From positions 1 to 52,326 of the IMG/VR virus record IMGVR_UViG_3300023112_000019: a stretch of 52,326 nt of DNA, one strand, 5' to 3'. The DNA comes from a virus. Positions within the stretch are counted from its first letter, which is position 1. Every line of letters begins with the position of its first letter. Under the pieces are notes generated by a model, which did not search any database, had not been told where the DNA came from, and saw only the letters and a program-made list of their open reading frames with translations. Of the stretch, positions 34,702 to 44,551 are shown piece by piece. The translations under genes were made by a program, and so were the position numbers.

Positions 34702-36090
34702 TTATGGTAAAATTGGAACTCTTTCGTCAATCTCTTCGAGACCACCGGAAGAAGTTGCGTTACCGTCTGCATCAAGTGCTGCGATATTGATTTGTGGAAC
34801 AGCTGGTTGGCTAGTTACCATGTTATCAACATTTACTGCGTTCTTAATTAAAGCTACCGCTTGACCTTCGTTAAGAATACCTAGGGCATATCTTTCACGA
34901 ATTTTGATCTTACGAATATCTCTTGCAGGGTCATCCCACTCTTCTGTTGTTGGATCTTCATCAACAAGAAGTACTCCAAGCTCACCTTGATCAAAGATCA
35001 TGATGTCTGTTAACTTTTTGATTGGATCATAGTTAACAAAAGGAGAAACAATTACTGTCATTGGGTTACTTAGATAACCTGGAAGGATAGGAGCAGAATC
35101 AATTGCTTGATTTCTTAACTCAACACCTGTATCAGGTTGAACATCTTCGATTTTCCCGACAGACATACCACCAGCAGCTAGTGCCCATGGATTTCCACCT
35201 TTAGCTTGTCCTCTCCAAGATGCAAATAACACGTTAGTGTTTGCATTGAAGAACATAGCTCTCATGTTTGGATCCTTCAGGAACATAGTGTAAGTAAGCG
35301 GGTGAACTAACATTGTGTCACCAGAGAAACCTCTAGCAAGTAAATGTCCCCAAAGATCAAATAGATCTTCGGCTGTTGCCGCACCGTTAGCTGCTCCGTT
35401 GAAGCCTCTACCGTGTGTTACACCTAATACTGAATTAACCGGATCAGCGTTGTCGAAGTATACTAAACCTTCAGCGCCAACCATGTTAAAGATCTTAACT
35501 TCTTTGTGACGAGCTAGTGCTCTTGAAGCTGCTCTAAGGTGCATAGAAATTACGTCTACTTGTGAATAACGAACCATTTCATCCGAGATTTTAACGGCAA
35601 TACCGCTTTTCCCGATGTTCGCCACCATAGCAGCTCCACCTTGAGTCATCTTCGCTTCTGGGTATTCTCCACCTTCTGGGATATCAAGTTCTGCCAAAGA
35701 CAGGGCTGATGCCGCAGGAAGTAGGATCGTTTGACCCATAGAAAAGTTAATTCTTTGTAGTAATGATACACCGATCATCATTGGTTCCATAGCTTCTCTA
35801 ACTACTGTAGAGATTACTTTGGGAAGTAAAATTGGTGCATCTGGCACAGAGTACATATCCTGAACTTTCCATTCAGTTCCATCTACGTCCATCCCGCTGT
35901 TATCCCAGATAAACTGGAATTGTTTCAAGCGATTCTTATATCCGTCAAGAACTTTTGCCTGATCGAGCTCTTCTTGGCCTTCTACTTTTCCTGCTTCAGA
36001 ATAGTAATCGGTCAGTTCGTGCTTTCGACCTGAGTCCTTATTGACTTGGATAGAATAAGAGTTTGTCGCTTTGTCTTTAAAAAGTCTCAT
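34702..36090 (-). CDS. Major capsid protein (HK97-fold type)
   Basis: This 462-residue protein has a helical N-arm (residues 1-60), then RINFSMGQTILLPA, GGEYPEAKMTQGG and IGKSGIAVKISDEMVRYS, the spine/E-loop style pattern of HK97-type capsid proteins of large myophages. This is followed by VDVISMHLRAASRALARHKE (spine-helix-like) and a P/A-domain with GDTMLVHPLTYTMFLKDPNM and MTVIVSPFVNY. The C-terminal 30 residues are loose. The gene order protease-scaffold, decoration, capsid supports it. SD is GAGGAG; a hairpin terminator follows. Any N-terminal processing site is not evident. Confidence 0.85.
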   Translation of the reverse strand: MRLFKDKATNSYSIQVNKDSGRKHELTDYYSEAGKVEGQEELDQAKVLDGYKNRLKQFQFIWDNSGMDVDGTEWKVQDMYSVPDAPILLPKVISTVVREAMEPMMIGVSLLQRINFSMGQTILLPAASALSLAELDIPEGGEYPEAKMTQGGAAMVANIGKSGIAVKISDEMVRYSQVDVISMHLRAASRALARHKEVKIFNMVGAEGLVYFDNADPVNSVLGVTHGRGFNGAANGAATAEDLFDLWGHLLARGFSGDTMLVHPLTYTMFLKDPNMRAMFFNANTNVLFASWRGQAKGGNPWALAAGGMSVGKIEDVQPDTGVELRNQAIDSAPILPGYLSNPMTVIVSPFVNYDPIKKLTDIMIFDQGELGVLLVDEDPTTEEWDDPARDIRKIKIRERYALGILNEGQAVALIKNAVNVDNMVTSQPAVPQINIAALDADGNATSSGGLEEIDERVPILP

Positions 36091-36107
36091 GGTACTTGTC
36101 TCCTCTC

Positions 36108-37304
36108 TTATCTTATGTTTAGGTTAAATCTAACTATTCCAGTCATCTTGTCACCACCAGCATAGAAGATATTATGAGGCATACCATCAGTCGCTGAACC
36201 TGGCATTCTATCTAATTTAGATACCTGCCCTGTTCTACCGTCTACGATAGGTCCTGTTAATCTGTCATCATATGCAGTTTTAACTCTGTCTAAGAATTGT
36301 TTAGGGAATTTGTCATCTACTAAGTAGACTGTTCCAACGATATCTAACGTCTTGTCAATAGCAGCTTCAATGCTAGCAGAAGCGTCAACAAGATCTGTTG
36401 CTGCGACTGTTGCGGCTGTGTATGTAACAAATGAAGATGTCTCATCAAAAGTAACTAAGTCCCCCGGTGTAGCTCCGCCTCTCCAAGTTGCAATTCCTGC
36501 AAAAGGAGCATTGAAAACACCTGTATTTTCGTATAGATATTCTACTACAACTACGTCGCCAATCTTCAGGTAATCATCTGATGTCCCTGAGTTCCAGTCA
36601 ATAGAGTCTGGAGCGCCGCCAACGAAAGTAAAATCTACATCTCTACGTCCATTAACTGTTACCTTAATAGTGTAGTCGAGAACTGTAGCGTGAGCCAGTT
36701 GGAAATCCCCTTGGTCCGCGCCTGCAATCGTCGATTCGATTTTGTGATCTAGTCTTTCATTTGGTTCAACAGGATATTCTAGGTAGTAATCTGTTAAGAT
36801 TGCCACACCAGTTTGTCTGTTGTAGTTGTGGTATTTGTAAGTCGCAGGGTTTGTTGGATCAGATCCTGATAGTTGGTATGCATCATAAGATGCAACACCA
36901 GCACATCGCCCTACTGTGATTCCTTCCGAAATCATTGTGTCAATTACGTAATCTCCAGCTGCGGCTACTGCCCCATCTGCTTTTAAGACTCCGTGATCTG
37001 CGTCGTTTTGTGTGTACTGTGGTCCGTTACTCGCTCCGAGAGCTAAAAGTAATCTAAAACCTGCAGGAACCATTGAACCGTTGCTGTCTAGTGCAACTGG
37101 TTTCCCAGCTCCGATAACCTTCCAGTCTTGAAAAGTTGACTCGTATCTTTCCAGTGGCAAATATGCTGCTGGATGGTTTAAGCCAAATCTCATACCTTCT
37201 GATATTTCGAAATTAGGTGTCCATGGGCTGCTTAGGTCTTTGTTACCTTTGTGAGTAGCTTTGTATCCACCTGATGGAAATGCTCCATTAAAGTAATCAG
37301 CCAT
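36108..37304 (-). CDS. Probable capsid decoration protein, 398 residues
   Basis: This gene lies between the protease-scaffold and the capsid gene, the classic position of head decoration proteins. The N-terminus (YFNGAFPSGGYKATHKGNKD) is Gly/aromatic-rich. The middle is beta-rich, with KVTVNGRRDVDFTFVGGAPD and IGDVVVVEYLYENTG, consistent with a jelly-roll or Ig-like surface protein. SD AAGGAG. Length exceeds small lambda-D-like decorators. Function is from position; an alternative is a second shell protein or vertex protein. Confidence 0.55.
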   Translation of the reverse strand: MADYFNGAFPSGGYKATHKGNKDLSSPWTPNFEISEGMRFGLNHPAAYLPLERYESTFQDWKVIGAGKPVALDSNGSMVPAGFRLLLALGASNGPQYTQNDADHGVLKADGAVAAAGDYVIDTMISEGITVGRCAGVASYDAYQLSGSDPTNPATYKYHNYNRQTGVAILTDYYLEYPVEPNERLDHKIESTIAGADQGDFQLAHATVLDYTIKVTVNGRRDVDFTFVGGAPDSIDWNSGTSDDYLKIGDVVVVEYLYENTGVFNAPFAGIATWRGGATPGDLVTFDETSSFVTYTAATVAATDLVDASASIEAAIDKTLDIVGTVYLVDDKFPKQFLDRVKTAYDDRLTGPIVDGRTGQVSKLDRMPGSATDGMPHNIFYAGGDKMTGIVRFNLNIR

Positions 37305-37315
37305 TATTAATCTCC

Positions 37316-39790
37316 TTAATCAATTGTTGGTATACTACCGTTTTGTTTTTGAACCCTTGCGAGCCACCTGTCAGCGTTAGGCTTTCCATATGTGGCCACC
37401 TTCTTATTATATTCATCATATAACTTGAATTTTTTCTGTTCTTCCGTGTTGTTTTCTGACTCAATCGCTTGACCGGACTTAGAATCTTTCTGCGACAATG
37501 TTGGATCTTCGATATCTGCAGAAGGGGCTTGTTTCATTCCATCTTCTTTTACGAAATCATTAATCTTAAATTGTGTTTCTAAATCTTTTAATCCGTCTTT
37601 AAGTGAATCTAAACTTCTTTCCTTGTGGTCTTCGATCTCTTGAACCCTATCATTGATTTCAAAGTTTCCACTCAGCATTTTCATATCGACTGTTCTTGTA
37701 GCTAATTCTGATGATAGTTGAACCTTGAGCAAACTATTTTCTTCCACCACTGAATCTAACTCTTCATTAGCAGCTTCAAGTTGTGCTTCTAAAATCTCAA
37801 TTTCTGAATCTTGGTCGGTTTTTACACCTGCCATTAATTCTGGAATTTCAATTCCAAGCTCAATGAGCTTTTCTTTAGCATCCTCGAAAGCCTTAACAGC
37901 ATCGTCGTTACTTATACTAGCGTTATTATTACATGGTTCTGATTTACTGTCAAAATTATCCGTCAAGTCTAATTGCAATCTACTGGCTTTTCTGTAAATA
38001 GCAGAAAGAATTCTACCTTTAACAGAATCTGCAGCTTTGCACTTTCTTAAAACGGTTAATGCAGCACCTAGATGAGCTTGATCAACTACTGGGAAGTAGC
38101 CTTTCATACCACAATAATCAGATGCTTTTAAGCTGCCATAAGTTTCCTCAGACATTGCATCTTCACCTAGGATCTCTTTCATTTCTGAATAGATCTCGTC
38201 ACCACTTTTGTCATCTAAAACAATAAGTGAGTCTTTCCAAGCCTTGTATTCCTTAGCCATATCTTCATGAGTCTTGTCTTTCCAATCAAATGTTGCGAGA
38301 ATAATTGCATCTTCATTTTTATAAAGAGCGATATATTCAGACAGTTCGGAAACTTCCTCATGATCTAGTCCAGAATCTTTAACTTTTAAAAGCTCATCTG
38401 CCTCAGCTTTAATACTGTCAAAAGTAATTTCTTCTCCATTCTCCATTTTGAATTTATCAGAAACCTTTTTAGATGTCTTTTTCTTTCTTTTCTTTTTAGT
38501 AGCAACTACGCCTTCTGCACCTTTGTGTGCTGTGTCTTCACTGACTAAAATTTCTTCTCCGTAGAGCACTTCTCCAAAGAAGCCTTCATTAACTGAGTCG
38601 TCATTAGCTGCTGGATCGTCTGCCGAGGAAACTACTGCCTCAAAGTTTTCAGCGCAATATTGATCCACAACTACTTTAATGTCTTCGTCTGAGGCTTTGT
38701 CCTCTGATTTTAACATCTTAGCAATTTGAACGATCATACTCTGAACCCCTGATACATCTAGGTCTTCCATGTGTTCTCTTACAGTTACTTCTTTGGAACC
38801 TTCGTCCCCAGTGCTGTACTTGTAAACTTCGACTTTGACGTCCAATGCATCTTTGACTCTCTCTTCGATCGTCTTTTCTTTCATTGCATTCTCCATCTTT
38901 TGAATATTGTCTTTAATTTCAATAAGATTAGTATCTGTTTCACTGGATAGCGAAACTATGTTTTTATCATTACAAGCGAACAACTGCGCCGCAATTTCAT
39001 AATCATTGTGTACTTTATATAGGTCTTTATCTGCGCTGTCAATAGAGAAGATTGTTTTCTCTTGAGGATCATCGCTAACAATTGTAAAGTTGTGAGCATG
39101 TGGATCAGCTGGAGCATTTACAATACCAAGATGATCGTACATCATACTTCCTGGAACCACAACACAAACATCATCGTCATAGACTTGACCTCTGCTATGG
39201 TCACATAACCCGTCTCTAACCCAATCCGTTCCACAAACAGAACATGTAGCGCTGTCTGAGATCATTGATGTAGATACCGTAAGGTATGTCTCGTTTAGTA
39301 TTCCTTCGATTGCTTCGGCATCTGTAAGCTTTACAGTACCTCTTAAGTGGCCAAGGCCTTTGTAGCTATCTTTTGAATCGTATTCCTTAATGACATGCTG
39401 AACAAAATCAAGCATTGTGTCTTTGTCTGCGCCGTCTTTAAACTGGAATAACTTCTTTAAGTAGCTGTCATTTGATTTATAGAAATCAGAAGTGTCAACG
39501 TATTCTGCGTTGATTACTCTGCCAACTGGTTTTGTGTCTGCGACTTCGTCATGTCCGATAAGAACAGGTTTGTTGTAGTCCTTCATAAAAGAACCAGCTC
39601 CTGCTTTCATTCTTGCAGGAAGGTAGAAACCATAGTTTCTTGTTACAATCCCTGAATGAGTCATGTCTATCTGAGCCAGCAGAGAGTGACCAGATGGAGA
39701 TGCGCTGTCTTTTGTTTTAAAGTACTTTCCTTTTCCTTTAGAAACATGAACATGCCCACCAATGGCATCTATGATTTTAAGTTTTTTCAT
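37316..39790 (-). CDS. Prohead protease fused to scaffold, 824 residues
   Basis: I start at ATG 39790 (GGAGA nine bases upstream), not at the ATG eight codons earlier that lies before the SD. Residues about 30-240 are protease-like: PVLIGHDEVADTKPVGRV (H80 a candidate catalytic His), GHLRGTVKLTD, then TYLTVSTSM (S173/S175 candidates) and VNAPADPHA, the closing motif of such proteases. A Cys cluster (C183, C186, C196, H198, C209) inside it may bind zinc. Residues about 240-824 form a long acidic/Lys scaffold, with a short GYFPVVDQAHLGAALTVLRK region near 564-583 resembling DUF6582 and a coiled coil near 661-696. The scaffold would be removed during head maturation. Confidence 0.75.
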   Translation of the reverse strand: MKKLKIIDAIGGHVHVSKGKGKYFKTKDSASPSGHSLLAQIDMTHSGIVTRNYGFYLPARMKAGAGSFMKDYNKPVLIGHDEVADTKPVGRVINAEYVDTSDFYKSNDSYLKKLFQFKDGADKDTMLDFVQHVIKEYDSKDSYKGLGHLRGTVKLTDAEAIEGILNETYLTVSTSMISDSATCSVCGTDWVRDGLCDHSRGQVYDDDVCVVVPGSMMYDHLGIVNAPADPHAHNFTIVSDDPQEKTIFSIDSADKDLYKVHNDYEIAAQLFACNDKNIVSLSSETDTNLIEIKDNIQKMENAMKEKTIEERVKDALDVKVEVYKYSTGDEGSKEVTVREHMEDLDVSGVQSMIVQIAKMLKSEDKASDEDIKVVVDQYCAENFEAVVSSADDPAANDDSVNEGFFGEVLYGEEILVSEDTAHKGAEGVVATKKKRKKKTSKKVSDKFKMENGEEITFDSIKAEADELLKVKDSGLDHEEVSELSEYIALYKNEDAIILATFDWKDKTHEDMAKEYKAWKDSLIVLDDKSGDEIYSEMKEILGEDAMSEETYGSLKASDYCGMKGYFPVVDQAHLGAALTVLRKCKAADSVKGRILSAIYRKASRLQLDLTDNFDSKSEPCNNNASISNDDAVKAFEDAKEKLIELGIEIPELMAGVKTDQDSEIEILEAQLEAANEELDSVVEENSLLKVQLSSELATRTVDMKMLSGNFEINDRVQEIEDHKERSLDSLKDGLKDLETQFKINDFVKEDGMKQAPSADIEDPTLSQKDSKSGQAIESENNTEEQKKFKLYDEYNKKVATYGKPNADRWLARVQKQNGSIPTID

Positions 39791-39843
39791 AGTGTGTATT
39801 CTCCGATGATACAAGTATATAGCTTTATTGCTTTTTTGTAAAA

Positions 39844-41973
39844 TTAGTCAATGGGTTTCCCAACAATTGCGCCAGAGTTTGGATGAAATGGAGGAACATC
39901 TAGGATACTTAGAATCTCAAGATTGACTTCATCTGGAGCATCAGCGCAAGACGCGCAGTTTGAATCCTTAATGATTTCAGCTTTCTTGAATCCTCTGTCT
40001 TTTAATCCTGCTGCTTTCCCATAGTTATATGCTCTCATCCTTTCTGTAGCATCTATAAAGTCGCCTCTATACTTAATCTTATCAAAAATTTCGTTAACGG
40101 CTGCTTGCATGAGAGTTCTACTATTGCCTTCCCATGTCATTTGGTCAATGGTGTTCTGAACCTTTCCGTTAATGTCTTTCATGTACTTATTTATAAAATG
40201 TGTTGTTGTATCTTTAACTGCTTGAAAATCTGTAGTTATTAATCTTTCAATATCTTCTGCAGGTACATTAGCATCTCTTAATCCTTGAACATACTCTGCT
40301 CTATCTATTGCGAGATACTTCTTTAAGGCATTATCTTTGCCTAAATTAATTAGTGTATTAATCCAATTGCGGTCAATTATCTGACTCTTAACATGCTTTG
40401 AGATATCATTCTTAAGCATTCTGGTTATATTGGAAACGTATCCATCACTGGTCTTGTAGTAGTCCAATCTAGATCTCTGTGGACCTGTCTTGGTTCCGTT
40501 TTGATTAGTTGGGGCGTTAGAGTTCTTCGCAGAAGCTGACGCTTTAGCAGAGCCTCCACTAGCGCTAGATCCCGTTGAAGCTGCTTTGGCTGCTGCTCCA
40601 ACTTTAGTAATGGCGAGCTGTCCTTCCATTTGTGCATTAATCTCTCTAAGTCCAACTCTATCAAAGAACATGAGCGCCTCTTGTTCTTCTGTAATAGGTT
40701 CTTGACCGGTGATTCGCCTGGCTTCATTAACATCAATTATATTTCCGTTGAACAGAACTTGAGCATTAGTGTTCTTCTTTAACTGCTCTTCTATGTCTAT
40801 TTCTCTGTACTTGAACTCAGGTATGTACTCTGGATCTAATACATCAAAGTTGAATGTGGATTCAAGAAGAAGTTCTTTTACGACTTCTTTATTAATGAAC
40901 TCCTGCATTATGTCTTGGTAATCTTTAACTGAGTCGACCATTGTTCTAGATAATGAATCGGCTGTTGCGCGGTTGGCTGTATCCCCTTCTCCAAGGTCTA
41001 CTCCAGAAACTCCTAGTCCAGCAAATACTCTTTGCTTGAAGTAGTCTAGGTATTCTCTAACCTTAAGCGCTTTCCCTTCTGCTCCAATGAATTCAATGTC
41101 ATGTCTCTCAGGAGTAACGATACCACCTTCTGCTGGCATATTCTGTATCTGAGATCTAACATACTCAACCTCTGACATCACTGTTCCATCAGGCAGTCTA
41201 ATATCTGCTGAAGGCTTTGATTCAGTTCCTACTTTATATTGAAAGATAGGGAATAGAGTTTGATATATAAGGAGCTCTACGTTTTCTTCAATACGACGTA
41301 GCGCGCGAATGTCTTCTTTTACTGGTACAATTTGAGGTGTACCAAATGTGAAGCCTGTTTTCTTGTAAGCATGGAAATGAATTATATCTCTTGGAGAGAA
41401 TTCTCTACGTCTACCATCAGGCATAACCTGGCGATACTTAACGACTTTTCCACTCTTGTTCTTTTTTACTTCTACGTTTTCTGCACCCATAGGAAAGTAA
41501 CCTGCCACTGGTTGAATACCAGCGATAGTTCTACCACCTGATGCTTTTGCATTTCTTACTTTGACCCAGAAGAAGTTAGATCTAGACAGAAGCGCATGCC
41601 CTGTCTGACGTAAGAGATCATTCCAACACATTCCTGAGACATGCTCAATCTGCTGAAGTCTTCTCTTTATGTAGTCAATAGTCTCTTTGTTCTTGCCTCT
41701 GTACTCATGTCCTTCTTTGAACATTAAGGCTGTCTTCTTTTGGAAGGCTTGACGAACGTAGGACTCAACGTCCTCGATTACACCAATTTCCATTAGGTTA
41801 TATTCAGGTGGAGAGAATTGCTCTCTGGCACCGTAGTCGTGAGTAGGCTTTCTTATGCTTATCTTCCTGCCGTTACTTCTGTTTTCAACAACAGCTAGTG
41901 TAGCACTTTGAGCATCTCTATATTCTTTCATTTTATCGAAAGTGATTATTCTATCGGCTTTCTCTATCTTCAT
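39844..41973 (-). CDS. Portal protein with MuF-like C-terminal extension
   Basis: This 709-residue protein's portal body comprises an N-terminal wing, FAGLGVSGVDLGEGDTANRA (a conserved portal stem/crown signature), SQIQNMP and helices with DYFKQRVF. A flexible Ala/Ser/Gly linker (GAAAKAASTGSSASGGSAK) leads to a helical region and a C-terminus with DSNCASCADAPDE and VPPFHPNSGAIVG. That echoes the DxxxCxxC ... PPxHPNC end of SPP1 gp7/Mu F proteins. If so, this is a portal fused to a minor head protein. The DNA-gate role is standard; the MuF fusion is inference. The gene overlaps the 707-residue gene by 4 nt. Confidence 0.85.
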   Translation of the reverse strand: MKIEKADRIITFDKMKEYRDAQSATLAVVENRSNGRKISIRKPTHDYGAREQFSPPEYNLMEIGVIEDVESYVRQAFQKKTALMFKEGHEYRGKNKETIDYIKRRLQQIEHVSGMCWNDLLRQTGHALLSRSNFFWVKVRNAKASGGRTIAGIQPVAGYFPMGAENVEVKKNKSGKVVKYRQVMPDGRRREFSPRDIIHFHAYKKTGFTFGTPQIVPVKEDIRALRRIEENVELLIYQTLFPIFQYKVGTESKPSADIRLPDGTVMSEVEYVRSQIQNMPAEGGIVTPERHDIEFIGAEGKALKVREYLDYFKQRVFAGLGVSGVDLGEGDTANRATADSLSRTMVDSVKDYQDIMQEFINKEVVKELLLESTFNFDVLDPEYIPEFKYREIDIEEQLKKNTNAQVLFNGNIIDVNEARRITGQEPITEEQEALMFFDRVGLREINAQMEGQLAITKVGAAAKAASTGSSASGGSAKASASAKNSNAPTNQNGTKTGPQRSRLDYYKTSDGYVSNITRMLKNDISKHVKSQIIDRNWINTLINLGKDNALKKYLAIDRAEYVQGLRDANVPAEDIERLITTDFQAVKDTTTHFINKYMKDINGKVQNTIDQMTWEGNSRTLMQAAVNEIFDKIKYRGDFIDATERMRAYNYGKAAGLKDRGFKKAEIIKDSNCASCADAPDEVNLEILSILDVPPFHPNSGAIVGKPID

Positions 41974-44093
41974 ACACTAAATCCCGCGCTTACTGCCCAC
42001 TGCTCTATTTTACTAACATCAGCATCAGTAGACAAGTTAGAACCACGACATAAGTTAAATTCAATCACTGAAACAGGTACTTGGAAGCCAAGGTCTGTAA
42101 CTGTTGCCGTTACTTTTTTGTCAGTAATGTCTCCAACATCTTTTGGAATACCATCACTGTTTAATTTCTTTATCTCATCTAGATTGTCTAACTGTGTTAT
42201 TTCATCAGTCTCTGGATCTGCAAGTTCTAAAACTGCATCCGAAGGAGCGATTAATAAACTCTGCTCTCCACCATCGTTCTGACCAACATAGACATTATAA
42301 TAATTGTTCTTTTGTTCAGTACCACTATTTGCAGTTAGGAAACTTCCTAGTGCAACTGAGGGATCACCATTGCTATTCTCGCATATATTTTTGTTGTTGG
42401 CTAGTTTTATCAATGTGTTAACAACACCAATCAGTCTTGCAATCCTTTGAATGTTGCGAGCTCCTTCCATCATTTCACCGGAAGTTGCTGCTCTACCAAA
42501 GATAAGTCTTTGTAATTCATCACGCATAACAGTCAGCGTATCATTAACCATACGACGTCCATTAAGTGCTTGATTTCTTAGTTCGTAAAGACTTGAGCTT
42601 AATCCTTGTCTTGCATTTCTTAAAGCCCCTTTTGTTTTTCCTAGCACGTTTGGACTAGATACTTGGCTTTCTCTTATTAGCTCAGTTAGATTGTTCTCTC
42701 CACCTTCTCCATATTCTGTTTGATATTTTGCTTTAACATCAGCTAGATCATCATCGATTGTGGCAATCTCTTCATTAATAGTTACTGCACTAAAGATGCC
42801 TGGTGATTGCTTCTCGCTAGGCTCAGCTGCATTATCAAATTTATTGGCTAAGTCATAAGACTTTTGACCTTTATATCCACCAACAATTTGTGGCGGTGGT
42901 CTATTACCAGATAAAGGTTCATCTGGATTTTGCTTTAATTCACTAAGGTAAGATCTTCTTTCCTCTAGCTGTTCTTTCTTGTTTCTTAAGTATCTCTCAC
43001 GTTTCCTGTGATAACTTATATTCTGAATCTCTGCGACGTCTAATGCTCTCTTTACATCAAGCTTTGCAAGCTGATTATCTAAAGAGTTAATAATACAATC
43101 AACTGGACCCATAATCATTTGAATAAACTTATCTAATAATTCATTGAGACCATTTAACATAGGGCCAAAGAAAGGTCCTATAAACTGTAAGAATGCGCCG
43201 TCTAGATTTGGAATTAAATCTCTGTACTTATTCATCAATGTACTTAGTAGCACAATCAATGCATATAGATCAGGTACACATATTGGGTCTAAGAAATTAA
43301 GAAGACTACATATGTCATCTGCTATTTCTGTATTGTTGAGAAGGGCTTTCATCTGGTCAATTAAAGCTCTGTATTTATTTAGGAGTTCTTCTAGAACTCC
43401 AAGTAAGGCTCCACTAATATTGATATCATCTAAACCGTCTAGCCTCAAGCCGCACGGAATACATGTTTCCATAGTAGTGTTTTTATATTTACCTTTTGAT
43501 TTGTTTTTATAGGATGCTGTTGGTTTAGTGCCTGCTGTCTCTGCTTGAATTCCACTAACGACTTTTGTAGGACTAGAGAAACCTTCTGCTGGATTAATTT
43601 GTTCTGGTTGAGCATTTGGTAGAGATTGAGAGTAATCAAGACTAGAGTAGTCTTCTGACGTCTCATCTACAAACCCATCTTTTCTAAAACCAAGACCTTG
43701 TGTTTCTTCTGTTCTTGGAACTTCTCGATCTTTCATTCCATCAAAGATTTCTTTTACTTGAGTCTGAGCATCATCGTATACAGACTGACTTACTGTATAG
43801 TTTCCAGTAAACTTTTCTATATCTTTATAGCTATTTAATTTCCCCAAGGAATCTACTGGTCTATCTATTTCATCTAGCGTTAGCTTCTCAAAGTTATCAA
43901 GAGTGTTCTTTCCTGCTTCGACATCTACTCGTAGACCTTTCATTTGCTCAAGAAGCATTGGGTATATACCAGTCTCGTCACTAACAACTAGTGAGCTGGC
44001 ATAAGTTTTATATGCATCTATAATGACTTGGCATGATTGCTTAAGCGATATGACATCAGCTGAAGTAATAGCAATTTCAATAGTCTCAGCCAT
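41970..44093 (-). CDS. Large virion protein of unknown role, 707 residues
   Basis: The protein is mainly helical. A Cys pair in TCIPCGLRL (residues about 208-216) is followed by hydrophobic helices (DLYALIVLLSTLMNKY; FLQFIGPFFGPMLNGL). Next comes a coiled coil with YHRKRERYLRNKKEQLEERR around residues 348-370 and a C-terminal beta domain (KKVTATVTDLGFQVPVSVIEF). Its start overlaps the preceding stop as TAATG and its stop overlaps the portal start. Tight coupling to the portal suggests a portal-vertex or internal protein. I do not recognise the family. Confidence 0.55.
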   Translation of the reverse strand: MAETIEIAITSADVISLKQSCQVIIDAYKTYASSLVVSDETGIYPMLLEQMKGLRVDVEAGKNTLDNFEKLTLDEIDRPVDSLGKLNSYKDIEKFTGNYTVSQSVYDDAQTQVKEIFDGMKDREVPRTEETQGLGFRKDGFVDETSEDYSSLDYSQSLPNAQPEQINPAEGFSSPTKVVSGIQAETAGTKPTASYKNKSKGKYKNTTMETCIPCGLRLDGLDDINISGALLGVLEELLNKYRALIDQMKALLNNTEIADDICSLLNFLDPICVPDLYALIVLLSTLMNKYRDLIPNLDGAFLQFIGPFFGPMLNGLNELLDKFIQMIMGPVDCIINSLDNQLAKLDVKRALDVAEIQNISYHRKRERYLRNKKEQLEERRSYLSELKQNPDEPLSGNRPPPQIVGGYKGQKSYDLANKFDNAAEPSEKQSPGIFSAVTINEEIATIDDDLADVKAKYQTEYGEGGENNLTELIRESQVSSPNVLGKTKGALRNARQGLSSSLYELRNQALNGRRMVNDTLTVMRDELQRLIFGRAATSGEMMEGARNIQRIARLIGVVNTLIKLANNKNICENSNGDPSVALGSFLTANSGTEQKNNYYNVYVGQNDGGEQSLLIAPSDAVLELADPETDEITQLDNLDEIKKLNSDGIPKDVGDITDKKVTATVTDLGFQVPVSVIEFNLCRGSNLSTDADVSKIEQWAVSAGFSV

Positions 44094-44551
44094 TAAGCAA
44101 TTCCTATATCTGACTTAACATCAACTCTAGCTTTTATAACTTCTGGTGATACACCTTGACCTAGTGGTGCTGCAGAAGGACCTAGTGCTTGTTGTCTTGC
44201 GTCTTGTTGTTGTGCAAATGTGTCTGCAACTGCAAGAATCGGCGTAGCTGAAGGAACAGCAGGTGCTGGTGGTGGTCCAGGAATTCCAGGAGAAGGCGCT
44301 CCAGGTGCAGCAGTCGCATGTACGTGACCTGCTATTGCTGCTGTAATATCTGTCTTTAATGCTAGAACTTCTTTATTGAAATTACCTTCTATCTGAGTTA
44401 ATCTTTTATTTAGATCTGCTTCAAACTTTTTAAAGTCTTCAATGTGTACGAAGTCGCCTTTAAAGAACTTGTTAAACATTGTTCTGTATAGTTTTTGAAA
44501 TCTCGTAGATGTAGCAAGTTCATTGGCTACAATATCAGCTAACAGCGTCAA
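44093..44551 (-). CDS. Pro/Ala-linker virion protein, 152 residues, TTG start
   Basis: The long reading frame from 44626 would overlap its neighbour by 92 bases without an SD. I place the start at TTG 44551, where GGAGG lies five bases upstream, leaving a 17-nt overlap with the 158-residue gene. The N-terminal half is helical (LLADIVANELATSTRFQKL ... a coiled coil near residues 45-70). The second half has a Pro/Ala-rich linker (PGAPSPGIPGPPPAPAVPSA) and a short acidic end. Coiled coil plus long flexible linker fits a minor structural or scaffolding-associated protein next to the portal. Role unknown. Confidence 0.5.
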   Translation of the reverse strand: MTLLADIVANELATSTRFQKLYRTMFNKFFKGDFVHIEDFKKFEADLNKRLTQIEGNFNKEVLALKTDITAAIAGHVHATAAPGAPSPGIPGPPPAPAVPSATPILAVADTFAQQQDARQQALGPSAAPLGQGVSPEVIKARVDVKSDIGIA

